In this document: positions 43,527 through 52,116 of the stretch, in pieces
Layout of the letters: each line of letters starts with the position of its first letter
Numbering within the stretch: position 1 is the stretch's first letter
Source: Gloeomargarita sp. SKYB120
GTDB lineage: Bacteria > Cyanobacteriota > Cyanobacteriia > Gloeomargaritales > Gloeomargaritaceae
NCBI GenBank assembly: GCA_025062155.1
Contig: JANXAM010000004.1
Span: 5,160 to 69,159, forward strand
Length of the DNA: 64,000 nucleotides
Direction: 5' to 3'
Notes under the pieces: model-generated
Seen by the model: the letters and a program-made list of their open reading frames with translations, nothing else
The model's database searches: none
What the model was told of the DNA's origin: nothing
Translations under genes and position numbers: made by a program

Positions 43527-46500
43527 GGTCAGCACCGCTTGCCCTGCAGTAACCGGTTGTCCGGGTTGACGGAGAATTTGGGCGACCATCCCAGCGCAGG
43601 GGGCCAGCACCTCAATTTCCGTTTTCATGGCTTCAATGACAGCCACCTTTTGACTAGGGGCCACCCGCGCCTGGGGAGTGACATCTACCCGCCGCACCGT
43701 ACCGCTCACTTCGGCGTAGACCGCCACTTGTCCTTCAGGAATTTCTACCTCTGACAAGGCAGCCGTAAAGACGGGTACCTCCTGACTCGCGCGGTCAAAT
43801 TCCCCAGCCGCCACCCAGCGCTCCCGTTCCGCGTTGAAGGCTTGCTGTTGTTGGGTCTTGAACGCTTGAATCTCGGCCGCGTTTTGCGCCAAAAAGGCCA
43901 AGTAGTCTCGCAGTCGAAAGGTCTGCTCGTATATCTCCAATTTGACCCGACCGTAGATCAGGTCTTCCCGATAGCGCAGGAGTTCTTCAGCAGTGACTGG
44001 GAAAAAGCGAATCTGGTCAAAAAACCGCAGCAACCAGGGACGAGAAAACTCGCGGGTTCGACGGTAGCGGTTCCAGACAGGTACGGTGCGTCCTACTAAC
44101 TGATACCCCCCTGGTCCCTCCATGCCATAGATGCAGAGGTAGGCGCCGCCAATCCCTACAGCATTTTCCGGCGTCCAGGTGCGGGCCGGATTGTACTTGG
44201 TGGTTACCAGCCGATGCCGCGGATCCAAAGGAGTAGCCACAGGCGCTCCCAGGTACACATCCCCCAAGCCCAGCACCAAGTAACTGGCGGCAAACACAAT
44301 GTCATGCACCTGCTCGATAGCAGCCAAGCCGTTGATGCGCCGGATAAATTCCAGATTGCTGGGGCACCAGGGAGCATCTGGCCGCACCAACTGCATGTAT
44401 TTCTCGATGGCTAATTGAATCGCGGGGTCGTTCCAGGACAGGGGCAAATACACGATGCGCGTCGGCACCTCCATGTCCTGGACTGGAGGCAACTCCCGCT
44501 CCGCCTGGGCCAGCAGTTCCAGCAATGCCGCGCGGGGCAAACGCCGGTTGTCGTAATGCACCTGCAACGAGCGAATCCCCGGTGTCAGGTCAATAATTCC
44601 TGGTAGCCGCTGCGTCTGGAGCCAGGTCATCAGAGCATGCACCCGAAACCGCAGGGTCAAATCCAACGTCAACGGGCCGTATTCAATCAAGATGTATTTA
44701 TCTCCCGCCTGGCGATAAGTGACGCCCACCGGATGGGTTTCAGTCTCCTGGCGCAGGATGGGGTTTTCTATCACAGTTAGCGCCGCAGGCCGGGGTTGGG
44801 GTTGCAGGGTAGCAAGTTCACGTTCTTGTTGCTCCTCCCAGGCGCGGGCCATTTCCTCATCAATGGGCACAAACCGCACCGTATCCCCTGGTTTCAATTG
44901 CCCGATTTTCCACAGTTCCGCCTGCACAATGGTAGCTGGACACACAAACCCACCCAAGCTCGGTCCATCGCACCCCAAGATGATAGGCATATCCCCGGTA
45001 AAATCAATCGTGCCGATGGCGTAGGCGTTGTCGTGGATGTTGGACGGGTGCAATCCCGCTTCTCCCCCATCCGGTCTGGCCCAGGTGGGCTTGGGACCAA
45101 TCAGGCGAATGCCCGTGCGGTCTGAATGGTGATGCACCACCCAGGCGTGGTTCAACAACATTTCGATGTCCTCTGGCGTAAAAAAGTCGGGTGCCGCGTG
45201 GGGGCCAATCATCACCCCAATCTCCCAGGCGTGGGTGTAAGTCGGGATGAGTTCCGGGGGTAAAGCTTGGGGTCTGTCTTCCCCTGACCAAGGGACTAAC
45301 GGTAATACATCCCCTGTTCGCAGCGCTCGGCCTGCAGCTCCCCCGAATTGTCCGAGGGTAAACGTCGCCCGACTGCCCAGGTACGGCGGCACAGGAATAC
45401 CCCCCTGGATAGCAATGTAGGTGCGGCAACCGGGTCCCTGTACCGCTTTGAGTTCGAGCACGCTTCCCGCCGGCACCACCACCGTTTGCCAGTAGGGGAT
45501 GTCCTGGCCATTTAATTTTGCTGGCATGTAAGCTCCCGTTAGACATATCCGCGTCGGTGCGTTGAACCGCAACGTTGGCCCCACCAGTGTACATTCCAGT
45601 CCAGCGGCATCGGGTGGATTCCCCAGCAAACGATTGCCCCAGCGAAACGCCAGATGGTCCATCGGTCCCGACGGTGGCACCCCCACATCCCAGTAGCCCA
45701 AGCGCCCGGGATAATCCTGCACCGTCGTCATGGTTCCCGGTGCCAACACCTCTATCGTGTGGGGTTGATAGGGAAAATCCCCTAACAGACGGGTGTGCAC
45801 CTCTCCCTGCTGAAACGCGGGCGCCGCCAACACCTGTTGCAAATACTCCAGGTTGGTGACAATGCCGGCGATGGTGGTTTGGTCCAGGGCTGCTTGTAAT
45901 TTTCGGAGCGCTGCCGTCCGGTTTGTCCCGTGGGCAATCGCTTTGGCTAGCAACGGGTCATAAAACGGCGTTACTTCCGTGCCTGTTTCAATCCAGTGGT
46001 CCCAGCGAATACCGGATGCCAACTGTACATAGGTCAACGTCCCAGCGCTGGGTTGGAAATTTTTATGGGGGTCTTCGGCGTAAATCCGGACCTGGATGGC
46101 ATGACCGTGGGGATTGGGTGTCCAGGCATCGAAAAACGCCCGCTCACCCGCCGCCAGTCGCACCATCCATTCCACCAAATCCACGCCCCAGACCAGCTCG
46201 GTGACCCCATGCTCCACCTGCAGGCGGGTGTTGACTTCCAGGAAGTAAAACCGTTCCGTCTGCACGTCATAAATAAATTCCACCGTGCCCGCTGATTGGT
46301 ACTGCACCGCTTCGCCTAGCCGTCGGGCTGCTGCTGCTAAGGCCTGGCGGATTTCCTCACGCAAACCGGGCGCTGGTGTTTCTTCAATCACCTTTTGATT
46401 CCGGCGTTGAGTCGAACAGTCCCGTTCCCCCAGCGCCAGTACCCGCCCCTGCCCATCCCCAAAAATTTGCACCTCAATGTGGCGCGCCCTCGGGATGTAC

Positions 46501-47099
46501 TTTTCCAGGAAGACACCTGCGTTACCAAAGTTGGCCTGGCTCAGGCGTTGCACCTGCTCATAGGCTGCGGCCAGTTCTGCCGGGCTATAGCAACAGCGCA
46601 TCCCAATCCCACCGCCGCCTGCCGTGCTTTTGAGCATGACCGGGTAACCGATGTCAGCCGCCGCCGCTTGAGCTTCCTGGAGACTATTTAATAAGGATGT
46701 GCCGGGCACCAGGGGAATGCCGTGGGCTTCGGCTAGAGAACGGGCGACGTGTTTGAGACCGAATTGGCGCACCTGTTCCGGTTTGGGGCCGATGAATACC
46801 AGTCCTTGTTGGGCGCAGGCGTCAGCAAAATCGGCATTTTCGCTTAGGAACCCGTAGCCTGGATGAATCGCCTCTGCCCCCGTCGCCCTGGCAATTTCCA
46901 AAAACCGGTCTGCGCACAGGTAACTCTCGCTCGCCAGGGTTCCCCCTAGGGGTTGGGCCTCGGTGGCCATTTGCACGTGGAGACTGTGGCGGTCTGGTTC
47001 TGAATACACAGCCACACTGGCAATGCCCAGCCGATTCAGCGTACGAATGACGCGACACGCAATTTCCCCCCGGTTGGCCACCAAGACCTTGCGGAACAT
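43506..47099 (-). CDS. Biotin-dependent urea/guanidine carboxylase
   Basis: A 1197-residue multidomain carboxylase. Order: biotin carboxylase domain (about 1-450; [52 protein letters not shown]), an AHS2/KipA-type domain and an AHS1/KipI-type domain together forming the carboxyltransferase (about 455-1060; [25 protein letters not shown]-type loop), and a C-terminal biotinyl domain with EAMKTE, biotin on Lys1159. It carboxylates urea or guanidine with bicarbonate and ATP. The guanidine riboswitch and the two DUF1989 genes upstream argue for guanidine as main substrate (established association for such operons); sequence alone does not settle it. Last gene of the riboswitch operon. Confidence 0.9.
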   Translation of the reverse strand: MFRKVLVANRGEIACRVIRTLNRLGIASVAVYSEPDRHSLHVQMATEAQPLGGTLASESYLCADRFLEIARATGAEAIHPGYGFLSENADFADACAQQGLVFIGPKPEQVRQFGLKHVARSLAEAHGIPLVPGTSLLNSLQEAQAAAADIGYPVMLKSTAGGGGIGMRCCYSPAELAAAYEQVQRLSQANFGNAGVFLEKYIPRARHIEVQIFGDGQGRVLALGERDCSTQRRNQKVIEETPAPGLREEIRQALAAAARRLGEAVQYQSAGTVEFIYDVQTERFYFLEVNTRLQVEHGVTELVWGVDLVEWMVRLAAGERAFFDAWTPNPHGHAIQVRIYAEDPHKNFQPSAGTLTYVQLASGIRWDHWIETGTEVTPFYDPLLAKAIAHGTNRTAALRKLQAALDQTTIAGIVTNLEYLQQVLAAPAFQQGEVHTRLLGDFPYQPHTIEVLAPGTMTTVQDYPGRLGYWDVGVPPSGPMDHLAFRWGNRLLGNPPDAAGLECTLVGPTLRFNAPTRICLTGAYMPAKLNGQDIPYWQTVVVPAGSVLELKAVQGPGCRTYIAIQGGIPVPPYLGSRATFTLGQFGGAAGRALRTGDVLPLVPWSGEDRPQALPPELIPTYTHAWEIGVMIGPHAAPDFFTPEDIEMLLNHAWVVHHHSDRTGIRLIGPKPTWARPDGGEAGLHPSNIHDNAYAIGTIDFTGDMPIILGCDGPSLGGFVCPATIVQAELWKIGQLKPGDTVRFVPIDEEMARAWEEQQERELATLQPQPRPAALTVIENPILRQETETHPVGVTYRQAGDKYILIEYGPLTLDLTLRFRVHALMTWLQTQRLPGIIDLTPGIRSLQVHYDNRRLPRAALLELLAQAERELPPVQDMEVPTRIVYLPLSWNDPAIQLAIEKYMQLVRPDAPWCPSNLEFIRRINGLAAIEQVHDIVFAASYLVLGLGDVYLGAPVATPLDPRHRLVTTKYNPARTWTPENAVGIGGAYLCIYGMEGPGGYQLVGRTVPVWNRYRRTREFSRPWLLRFFDQIRFFPVTAEELLRYREDLIYGRVKLEIYEQTFRLRDYLAFLAQNAAEIQAFKTQQQQAFNAERERWVAAGEFDRASQEVPVFTAALSEVEIPEGQVAVYAEVSGTVRRVDVTPQARVAPSQKVAVIEAMKTEIEVLAPCAGMVAQILRQPGQPVTAGQAVLTLIPDET

Positions 47100-47103
47100 C
47101 CCC

Positions 47104-47745
47104 TTACGCAGCGTCCCAGACCAGCAGGCGGATTGGAGTAGGGTTGTAGGCGTTGCAGGGGTTATTGATCTGGGGACAGTTGGAAATCAGCACCATCACA
47201 TCCATCTCTGCCCGCAGGTCCACGTATTTCCCCGGCGCGGAAATCCCATCCACAATCTCCAAGCGCCCATCGGCAGTCACCGGCACGTTCATGAAGAAAT
47301 TGATATTGCTCACCAAATCCCGCTTGTGCAGGCCGTACTTGCTCAGCTCCAGCAGGAAATTCTCCACACAGGCGTGCAGGTGCTTCTTGTGCAACCCGTA
47401 GCGCACCGAATTGCTCTCCATGCTGCAAGCACCTCCCAGCGTGTCGTGGCGGCCACAGGTATCCGCAATCACCGTCATCAGCACGTTGCCCAGGTTGGAG
47501 ATGAGCTGGGTTCCCGTGGTGATAAAGATATTGCCCTGGCGCACTACCGTATCAGGGGCGCTGTAGCGTTCGGACGGGTCATGGGCGTTATAAATCAGGG
47601 TGTCCACCGCCTGGTTGCCCTCCAGGTCCACAATCCGCAGGACTTGGCCTTTGGTAATCACCTTGGACCAGGGTTGACGCGCCGGCAGCACATAGTCGTA
47701 AATTGCTTGGGCTGGGTCCAGTACACGTTCCGTCGTCGCCACCAT
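47104..47745 (-). CDS. Urea carboxylase-associated protein 2 (DUF1989; carboxyguanidine deiminase subunit)
   Basis: A 213-residue DUF1989 protein. Known members of this pair (CgdA/CgdB) form the deiminase that converts carboxyguanidine to allophanate and ammonia. Visible: [40 protein letters not shown], the Cys/His-containing [13 protein letters not shown] (metal or catalytic site) and [20 protein letters not shown]. The start is ATG 47745, preceded by a near-perfect AAGGAGGTGA; the frame extends three codons further to a GTG inside that site. Four bases separate its stop from the carboxylase start. Base use like its neighbours. Confidence 0.9.
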   Translation of the reverse strand: MVATTERVLDPAQAIYDYVLPARQPWSKVITKGQVLRIVDLEGNQAVDTLIYNAHDPSERYSAPDTVVRQGNIFITTGTQLISNLGNVLMTVIADTCGRHDTLGGACSMESNSVRYGLHKKHLHACVENFLLELSKYGLHKRDLVSNINFFMNVPVTADGRLEIVDGISAPGKYVDLRAEMDVMVLISNCPQINNPCNAYNPTPIRLLVWDAA

Positions 47746-47781
47746 GATGGTCACCTCCTTACGTACAACAACAGCACAGAA

Positions 47782-48555
47782 TTACAGCGCGTAGGTCGGC
47801 ATGAGCGGTCGTTGCAGCCACCAGGTATCGGTGTTGATGAAGGCCCGTTTTGCCTCTTCATTGGCCGTGCGGCACAGGTCATCAGGTCCCGGCGCAGGGG
47901 AACGCCACACCGTCAGTTGCACCGGCGGCGGGTTGTAGGTCGTGTCGGGATGCAGGACGTGGGGGCAATTGGCAACCACCACCAGCACATTCATTTCCGC
48001 CCGTAGGTCAATGAAGCTCCCTGGTTTGGCCGCTGTGGCATCGTAGTGCAACTCGCCATTGGGTCCCACCGTCACCCGGCTAAAGAAATTCACACAGGGC
48101 ATCAAATCCCGGCGACTCATACCCCACTTGCCCAGCGCCCGCAAAAACTGGTCTCGCGCGTTGTGGAAATCCCGCCGGCCAAACTTGTCATCGCCCCCTT
48201 CCCCATACTTGGCGCGGTTGCGCTCCGGCGTACTGCACCCGCAAATCAGGTCATGCCCGTTGGACGTGTCCTCGGTGATGGAAAACAACACCCGCCCCAT
48301 GTCCGAGTAGAGCACCATCCCCTTGCGCAAAAACGCATTGAACTGAATCTTGGCCGTATCCGCCACATTCAGCCGCTCCATGGGTCGGTCCGCGTTGTAG
48401 CAAATCATGGACACCCCGTGGGACCCGCCCAAATCCGTGATGCGCAGCGTTTGCCAGCGGGGGACAATGCCGTGCCAATAGGCCCCACCTGGTAACTTTT
48501 CCGACCAGACCACCAACTCCGGTGCAATGTCCGTGGGATTGATTGTGGCAACCAT
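47782..48555 (-). CDS. Urea carboxylase-associated protein 1 (DUF1989; carboxyguanidine deiminase subunit)
   Basis: A 257-residue DUF1989 protein, paralogue of the next gene. It has KLPGGAYWHGIVPRWQTLRI, GGSHGVSMICYNADRPMERL, the Cys/His cluster NGHDLICGCSTPERNRAKYG and FIDLRAEMNVLVVVANCPHV. It should pair with the smaller DUF1989 subunit as carboxyguanidine deiminase. The start ATG has GGAGGGAGAG ahead. It is the first gene after the class I guanidine riboswitch, whose end lies about 75 nt upstream. Confidence 0.9.
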   Translation of the reverse strand: MVATINPTDIAPELVVWSEKLPGGAYWHGIVPRWQTLRITDLGGSHGVSMICYNADRPMERLNVADTAKIQFNAFLRKGMVLYSDMGRVLFSITEDTSNGHDLICGCSTPERNRAKYGEGGDDKFGRRDFHNARDQFLRALGKWGMSRRDLMPCVNFFSRVTVGPNGELHYDATAAKPGSFIDLRAEMNVLVVVANCPHVLHPDTTYNPPPVQLTVWRSPAPGPDDLCRTANEEAKRAFINTDTWWLQRPLMPTYAL

Positions 48556-48575
48556 CGCTCTCCCTCCATGCGGTT

Positions 48576-48645
48576 CAAAACAACGAAGCCCAGGAGTCTC
48601 GTCATCCAGCCTGTTGCCAGACCTTCAGCACGTCCTCCCGGGCTT
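48576..48645 (-). terminator. Riboswitch expression platform: terminator-like hairpin
   Basis: On the minus strand AAGCCCGGGAG (48645-48635) can pair with CTCCTGGGCTT (48596-48586), 11 base pairs with one G-U, followed by CGTTGTTTTG. The 5' arm is part of the conserved 3' side of the guanidine aptamer, so ligand-bound aptamer and this hairpin are mutually exclusive. This predicts transcription ON with guanidine. The U-tract is imperfect. Folding is inferred from reading the sequence. Confidence 0.65.
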
Positions 48646-48738
48646 TTATCCCGCCGTGTGACCGCTACCTGTTCGGGTAACGGCTTGCTTCTCTTGGACC
48701 AGTCGCGGCTACTGCCGCCGGAACCCTAGAAGCTCTCC
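48630..48738 (-). promoter_or_regulatory. Guanidine-I (ykkC class I) riboswitch
   Basis: On the minus strand, in order: GCTTCTAGGGTTCCGGCGGC, GACTGGTCCAAGAGAAGC, an internal stem around CCGTTACCCGAACAGGTAGC, then CACACGGCGGGATAAAAGCC and CGGGAGGACG. The strings CTAGGGTTCCG, CTGGTCC-AGAG, ACACGG and GGGATAAAAGCCCGGGAG are the invariant parts of the ykkC guanidine-I aptamer. It sits directly ahead of the DUF1989 / carboxylase operon, a location typical for this class. Confidence 0.92.
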
Positions 48739-48800
48739 TGCTTGCTCTATTGCCACAAACTAACCCTGCAACACTGGCAAAACAGTCGCCTACGCTACTT

Positions 48801-48816
48801 TTTACAAAAATTTACA
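48801..48816 (+). promoter_or_regulatory. HLR1-type direct repeat (candidate RpaB site) near guanidine operon promoter
   Basis: TTTACAAAAATTTACA matches the HLR1 core exactly. It overlaps the last codons of the Rieske gene and lies about 65 nt upstream of the guanidine riboswitch, where the operon's own promoter would be expected. The same 16-mer occurs at 50032-50047. Function inferred. Confidence 0.45.
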
Positions 48817-49894
48817 TGCCAGCCAGTGTCGTCATCGCGCCTTGCAGGTGAGCCAGCAGGAGTTTTTGGTGGTGCAGGATGCGGGCTTCCAGGGGGTGAA
48901 CCGGTCCCGGCTGGTAGCGACCGCTGGCGTAACCCCTTTGCACTGATTCCGCCAGGGCCATGTCTTCCCGCATGAAAGCCTCTAGTTCAGCCAGCAGTTC
49001 GTCCAGGTTGGTCTCTGGCATCCCGTAAATGTCCGTCACCACATCGCACTCGTCCACTGTCACGGGGTCAATGCGCAGGCAAGCCAGGGAGCCGTCGGGG
49101 AGCGCCAGGATGTGCAGGTTGGGGAACACCCCGAACGTGTAGAAATGGGTTTGGTTTTCCGGCGGCAAATCCCTACGCACCCGATGGCAAGCCAACCATT
49201 CTGGGGGCACCGGCGTCACCAGGGCATTGACGTAGCGACCAAAGCGATGCTGGTAATGGCGCACCGGTCCCTGCAGGCGGTGGAGCGTCTGGCTGTGAGC
49301 GACCGCCACGTGGTAATCGCACAGCGTGTTGTCGTGATAGACCTTCCAGTTGCAGGCCACCCGCCGGGTCTGCTGGTGCCGCCACCGCCATTCCCCCTGC
49401 GCGTACAGACCCAGCATTTGCGACATAGGCGCTAGATACTCCGCCAACGGCATCACGTCCGGGTTGAAACTCACAAACAGCAATCCTTGCCAAACTGCAA
49501 CGTGCACCGGCTGCAACGGATAATCCCGACCGTCAAACCCTTCGCCAAACCCTTTCTGCCGCGCCGCTGCTACAAATTGCCCTTGCAAGTCATACACCCA
49601 GGCGTGGTACGGGCAAATCAGGCGCTTGGTCTGAAAAATCCCCGGTTCTGGACAAAGTTCCATCGCCCGGTGGGGACACAGGTTGTGAAATCCCTGCAAT
49701 TGCCCGGCTTCATCCCGGATGACCAGCACGCTCACACCCGCAATGTGGGTTGCCCAAACCGTTCCCGGCATGGCAACTGGTTCGGCTGGCCCGAGATACA
49801 ACCAGGTCTGGTGAAAAATCTGTGCTTGTTCCTGGGGAATCAACGTTGGGTCTGTGTAATGCTGCGCCTGCAGCAGGAATCGGTCAAGTTTCAT
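48812..49894 (-). CDS. Rieske non-heme iron oxygenase (aromatic-ring-hydroxylating / N-demethylase type)
   Basis: A 360-residue oxygenase alpha subunit. Rieske [2Fe-2S] ligands: Cys73 and His75 in CPHR, Cys94 and His97 in CPYH. Catalytic mononuclear iron region: CNWKVYHDNTLCDYHVAVAH with His195 and His200, and a C-terminal EDMALAESVQRG supplying the third acidic ligand. No reductase or ferredoxin gene adjoins, so photosynthetic ferredoxin may be the donor (inference). The family includes N-demethylases such as glycine-betaine and choline oxygenases. It lies upstream of the guanidine riboswitch operon on the same strand and divergent from the ABC importer, suggesting oxidation of an N-alkylated guanidine or related compound. 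Start ATG 49894 (MKLDRFLL); no clear ribosome-binding site. Confidence 0.88.
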   Translation of the reverse strand: MKLDRFLLQAQHYTDPTLIPQEQAQIFHQTWLYLGPAEPVAMPGTVWATHIAGVSVLVIRDEAGQLQGFHNLCPHRAMELCPEPGIFQTKRLICPYHAWVYDLQGQFVAAARQKGFGEGFDGRDYPLQPVHVAVWQGLLFVSFNPDVMPLAEYLAPMSQMLGLYAQGEWRWRHQQTRRVACNWKVYHDNTLCDYHVAVAHSQTLHRLQGPVRHYQHRFGRYVNALVTPVPPEWLACHRVRRDLPPENQTHFYTFGVFPNLHILALPDGSLACLRIDPVTVDECDVVTDIYGMPETNLDELLAELEAFMREDMALAESVQRGYASGRYQPGPVHPLEARILHHQKLLLAHLQGAMTTLAGM

Positions 49895-49921
49895 ACTGCG
49901 GTCATACAAACAACGCCATTA

Positions 49922-49977
49922 TTCCGGCTGAGCAGGCAACGGCTTGAACTCAGTCGCTATCACCAGCTCTCCCGGAA
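49922..49977 (-). other. Nested inverted repeats in the Rieske gene leader
   Basis: On the minus strand TTCCGG (49977-49972) pairs with CCGGAA (49927-49922), and inside it CTGAG (49953-49949) pairs with CTCAG (49932-49928), an arrangement of closing stem plus inner stem about 30 nt before the Rieske start. It may be a structured RNA leader. It does not match a riboswitch class I can name, and could be chance. Confidence 0.35.
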
Positions 49978-50014
49978 GCAGTCCTCATCCTTGCCCCCGC
50001 CACCCTGGAAAAAA

Positions 50015-50028
50015 GTATAAAAAACTAC
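50015..50028. promoter_or_regulatory. NtcA-type binding site (GTA-N8-TAC)
   Basis: GTATAAAAAACTAC is an exact GTA(N8)TAC palindrome, the consensus site of NtcA, the global nitrogen regulator of cyanobacteria. It is in the divergent region between the Rieske gene and the ABC-transporter operon. About 22 bases further on the plus strand is TTAAAAAT, a weak -10-like box; the match to the full activated-promoter layout is therefore partial. Confidence 0.6.
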
Positions 50029-50031
50029 TTC

Positions 50032-50047
50032 TTTACAAAAATTTACA
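50032..50047 (+). promoter_or_regulatory. HLR1-type direct repeat next to NtcA site
   Basis: TTTACAAAAATTTACA followed by AT matches the full HLR1 consensus including the trailing A/T pair. It begins 3 nt after the NtcA-type palindrome and 183 nt before the binding-protein gene. An AT-rich promoter could produce this by chance, but the same 16-mer recurs at 48801. Confidence 0.5.
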
Positions 50048-50214
50048 ATTAAAAATTTTGGGGGCTTATATATGTATCGGGGTAAAGAGAGAGAAAAATA
50101 ACTGTAGCTTTTGATACTGTTTTTCAGAAAACGAAATTGGGATGGTGAAAAAGGAGCTTGCTGGTAAAACGGTCAAGTGTCAGCAGGCACCTTTCAGTGC
50201 GGGTTTGTATCGCT

Positions 50215-51222
50215 ATGAGACGAAAATCATCTCAGCTTGCTGGGGTTTTGTTTGTGCTGAGTTTGTTGCTGGCGGTTAGTTGCGGGCCAGCGAATGTCAC
50301 GTCCGATGATGTTGTGGTGCGGCTTGGTTTTAGTGCTTGGCCAGGCTGGTTTCCCTGGCAAGTCGCCCAGGAGAAAGGCATCTTTCAGAAGCACAATGTG
50401 CGTGTGGAATTGCAATGGTTTGACAGCTACACTGACTCTATGAATGCCCTCAAAGCCGAGCAACTCGATGCCAATTCACAAACGTTAAACGACACAATTA
50501 GTGCCGTGGCTGGTGGGGCTGACCAGGTGATTGTTTTGGTCAACGATAACTCCACCGGTAATGACCAAATTATCGTGCGCGAAGGCATCAACACTCTGGC
50601 GGATTTGAAGGGCAAAAAACTAGCAGCCGAAGAAGGCTCTGTCAGTCATTTCTTCCTATCGTTGGTGTTAGAACGGGCGGGGTTAACGTTGCAGGATATT
50701 ACCTTTGTGCCCTTGGAAACGGGGAAAGCCGCCGCCGCTTTTGCCGCTGGTCAAGTGGATGGGGTCGCTGTTTTTGCACCCTTTACCACCCAGGCCTTGA
50801 AACGACCGGCTAGCAAAGTGTTAACCAGTTCCAAGGATTTTCCAGGTGCCATTTCCGACCATTTGGTCTTTACTCGCCGGTTTGTGGAGCAGTACCCACA
50901 GCAGGTGCAAAAAGTGGTGGATGCCTGGTTCGATACGCTCAAGTACATTCAGGAACATCCTGATGAATCAGTAGCCATCATGGCGAAACGGGCTAACGTC
51001 ACGGTGGCTGAATACAAGCAATATGCTACCGGCACTCGCATTTTTAATGCCCAAGAAAATGTCACAGCCTTTCAACCCGGCAAGGACATGACATCCCTAC
51101 CATTTGCAGCCCAGAAAGTCAGTGCCTTTTTGGTGCAGACAGGACTGGCAAAAACTCAACCCGATGTAAGTCGGTTATTCGATGACCGATTTGTGAAAAC
51201 CTACGTCGCCCAAGCTCAGTAA
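50215..51222 (+). CDS. ABC transporter substrate-binding lipoprotein (NrtA/SsuA/TauA type), candidate guanidine importer
   Basis: A 335-residue binding protein. N-terminal signal MRRKSSQLAGVLFVLSLLLA ends in a lipobox-like AVSC with Cys23 as lipid anchor, so it sits on the outside of the cytoplasmic membrane. The mature part has the NMT1/THI5-like fold signature: RLGFSAWPGWFPWQVAQEKG, NTLADLKGKKLAAEEGSVSH and GKAAAAFAAGQVDGVAVFAP. The start is ATG 50215; the frame is open 19 codons upstream from a TTG. First of four plus-strand genes that end in allophanate hydrolase. Ligand is inferred from the locus. Confidence 0.88.
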   Translation: MRRKSSQLAGVLFVLSLLLAVSCGPANVTSDDVVVRLGFSAWPGWFPWQVAQEKGIFQKHNVRVELQWFDSYTDSMNALKAEQLDANSQTLNDTISAVAGGADQVIVLVNDNSTGNDQIIVREGINTLADLKGKKLAAEEGSVSHFFLSLVLERAGLTLQDITFVPLETGKAAAAFAAGQVDGVAVFAPFTTQALKRPASKVLTSSKDFPGAISDHLVFTRRFVEQYPQQVQKVVDAWFDTLKYIQEHPDESVAIMAKRANVTVAEYKQYATGTRIFNAQENVTAFQPGKDMTSLPFAAQKVSAFLVQTGLAKTQPDVSRLFDDRFVKTYVAQAQ

Positions 51223-51232
51223 CGCCTAGGCC

Positions 51233-52084
51233 ATGACTCCCGACTCGACACCCCCCCAAATGACGCCGCGCCGTTTGCCAAAGCCGTCTCTACAGCCATC
51301 GGTATTCTGGCGCTTGGCTGAAGATATCCCCGCCCCCCTGTACCGGCGATTAATGCTGGTGTCAGTACTAGTGCCCCTAGTGGCCTGGTGGTTGCTAACC
51401 ACGTTTGGACAGGTGGACGCCAAGTTTTTGCCATCGCCAGGGCAGGTTGCCACGGCAGCACTCCGGCTAGGTCAATCCGGGGAATTGTGGCAGGACACCT
51501 GGGCCAGTTTGCGGCGGGTGGGCATTGGGTTTGGGTTGTCGGTACTGGTGGCGGTGCCAGTAGGCGTTTTGATGGGGTGTTTCCAGAGTTTGCGGGCGCT
51601 GGGAGAACCCCTATTTGGGTTGATGCGGTATATGCCGGCGCCAGCGTTTATCCCCTTGCTGATTCTGTATCTGGGGATTGACGAAGCCCCCAAAATTGCC
51701 CTGATTTTTATCGGTACTTTTTTCTACAACGCTCTGATGGTCATGGACACAGTGAAATTTGTCCCCAAGGAGTTAATTGAAGCGACCTACATGCTGGGTG
51801 GTAATCGGGTGAATACAGTTATACGGGTGATTTTTCCCCATGTATTGCCGGGAATTTTGGATACGTGCCGGATCAATTTTGCATCGGCGTGGCAGCTTGT
51901 AATTGTGGCAGAACTGGTGGCGGCAACCGAAGGCTTGGGACGGCGGATCAGTTTAGCAGGACGGTTCCTGCGCACGGATGAAATTTTTGTGGGTTTGATG
52001 GTCATCGGACTCATTGGTTTGGGTCTAGATTTGTTCTTCCAATATCTGGTGCGGGTGACCTGTCGGTGGGCGCAGCCAGAATGA
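51233..52084 (+). CDS. ABC transporter permease (SsuC/TauC type)
   Basis: A 283-residue inner-membrane permease with about six hydrophobic helices and the BPD_transp_1 EAA loop EATYMLGGNRVNTVIRVIFP followed by HVLPGILDTCRI, which contacts the ATPase. It starts 11 nt after the binding-protein gene and is followed after 32 nt by the ATPase gene, so it is part of one importer. Confidence 0.92.
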   Translation: MTPDSTPPQMTPRRLPKPSLQPSVFWRLAEDIPAPLYRRLMLVSVLVPLVAWWLLTTFGQVDAKFLPSPGQVATAALRLGQSGELWQDTWASLRRVGIGFGLSVLVAVPVGVLMGCFQSLRALGEPLFGLMRYMPAPAFIPLLILYLGIDEAPKIALIFIGTFFYNALMVMDTVKFVPKELIEATYMLGGNRVNTVIRVIFPHVLPGILDTCRINFASAWQLVIVAELVAATEGLGRRISLAGRFLRTDEIFVGLMVIGLIGLGLDLFFQYLVRVTCRWAQPE

Positions 52085-52116
52085 AGGTTTTTGAGTTGTT
52101 GCTTCGGAGGTGATGT

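Noticed and set aside
50158-50214. TTG-initiated extension of the binding-protein gene
   Set aside because: It would put 19 polar residues ahead of a good lipoprotein signal peptide; the ATG at 50215 is the natural start.
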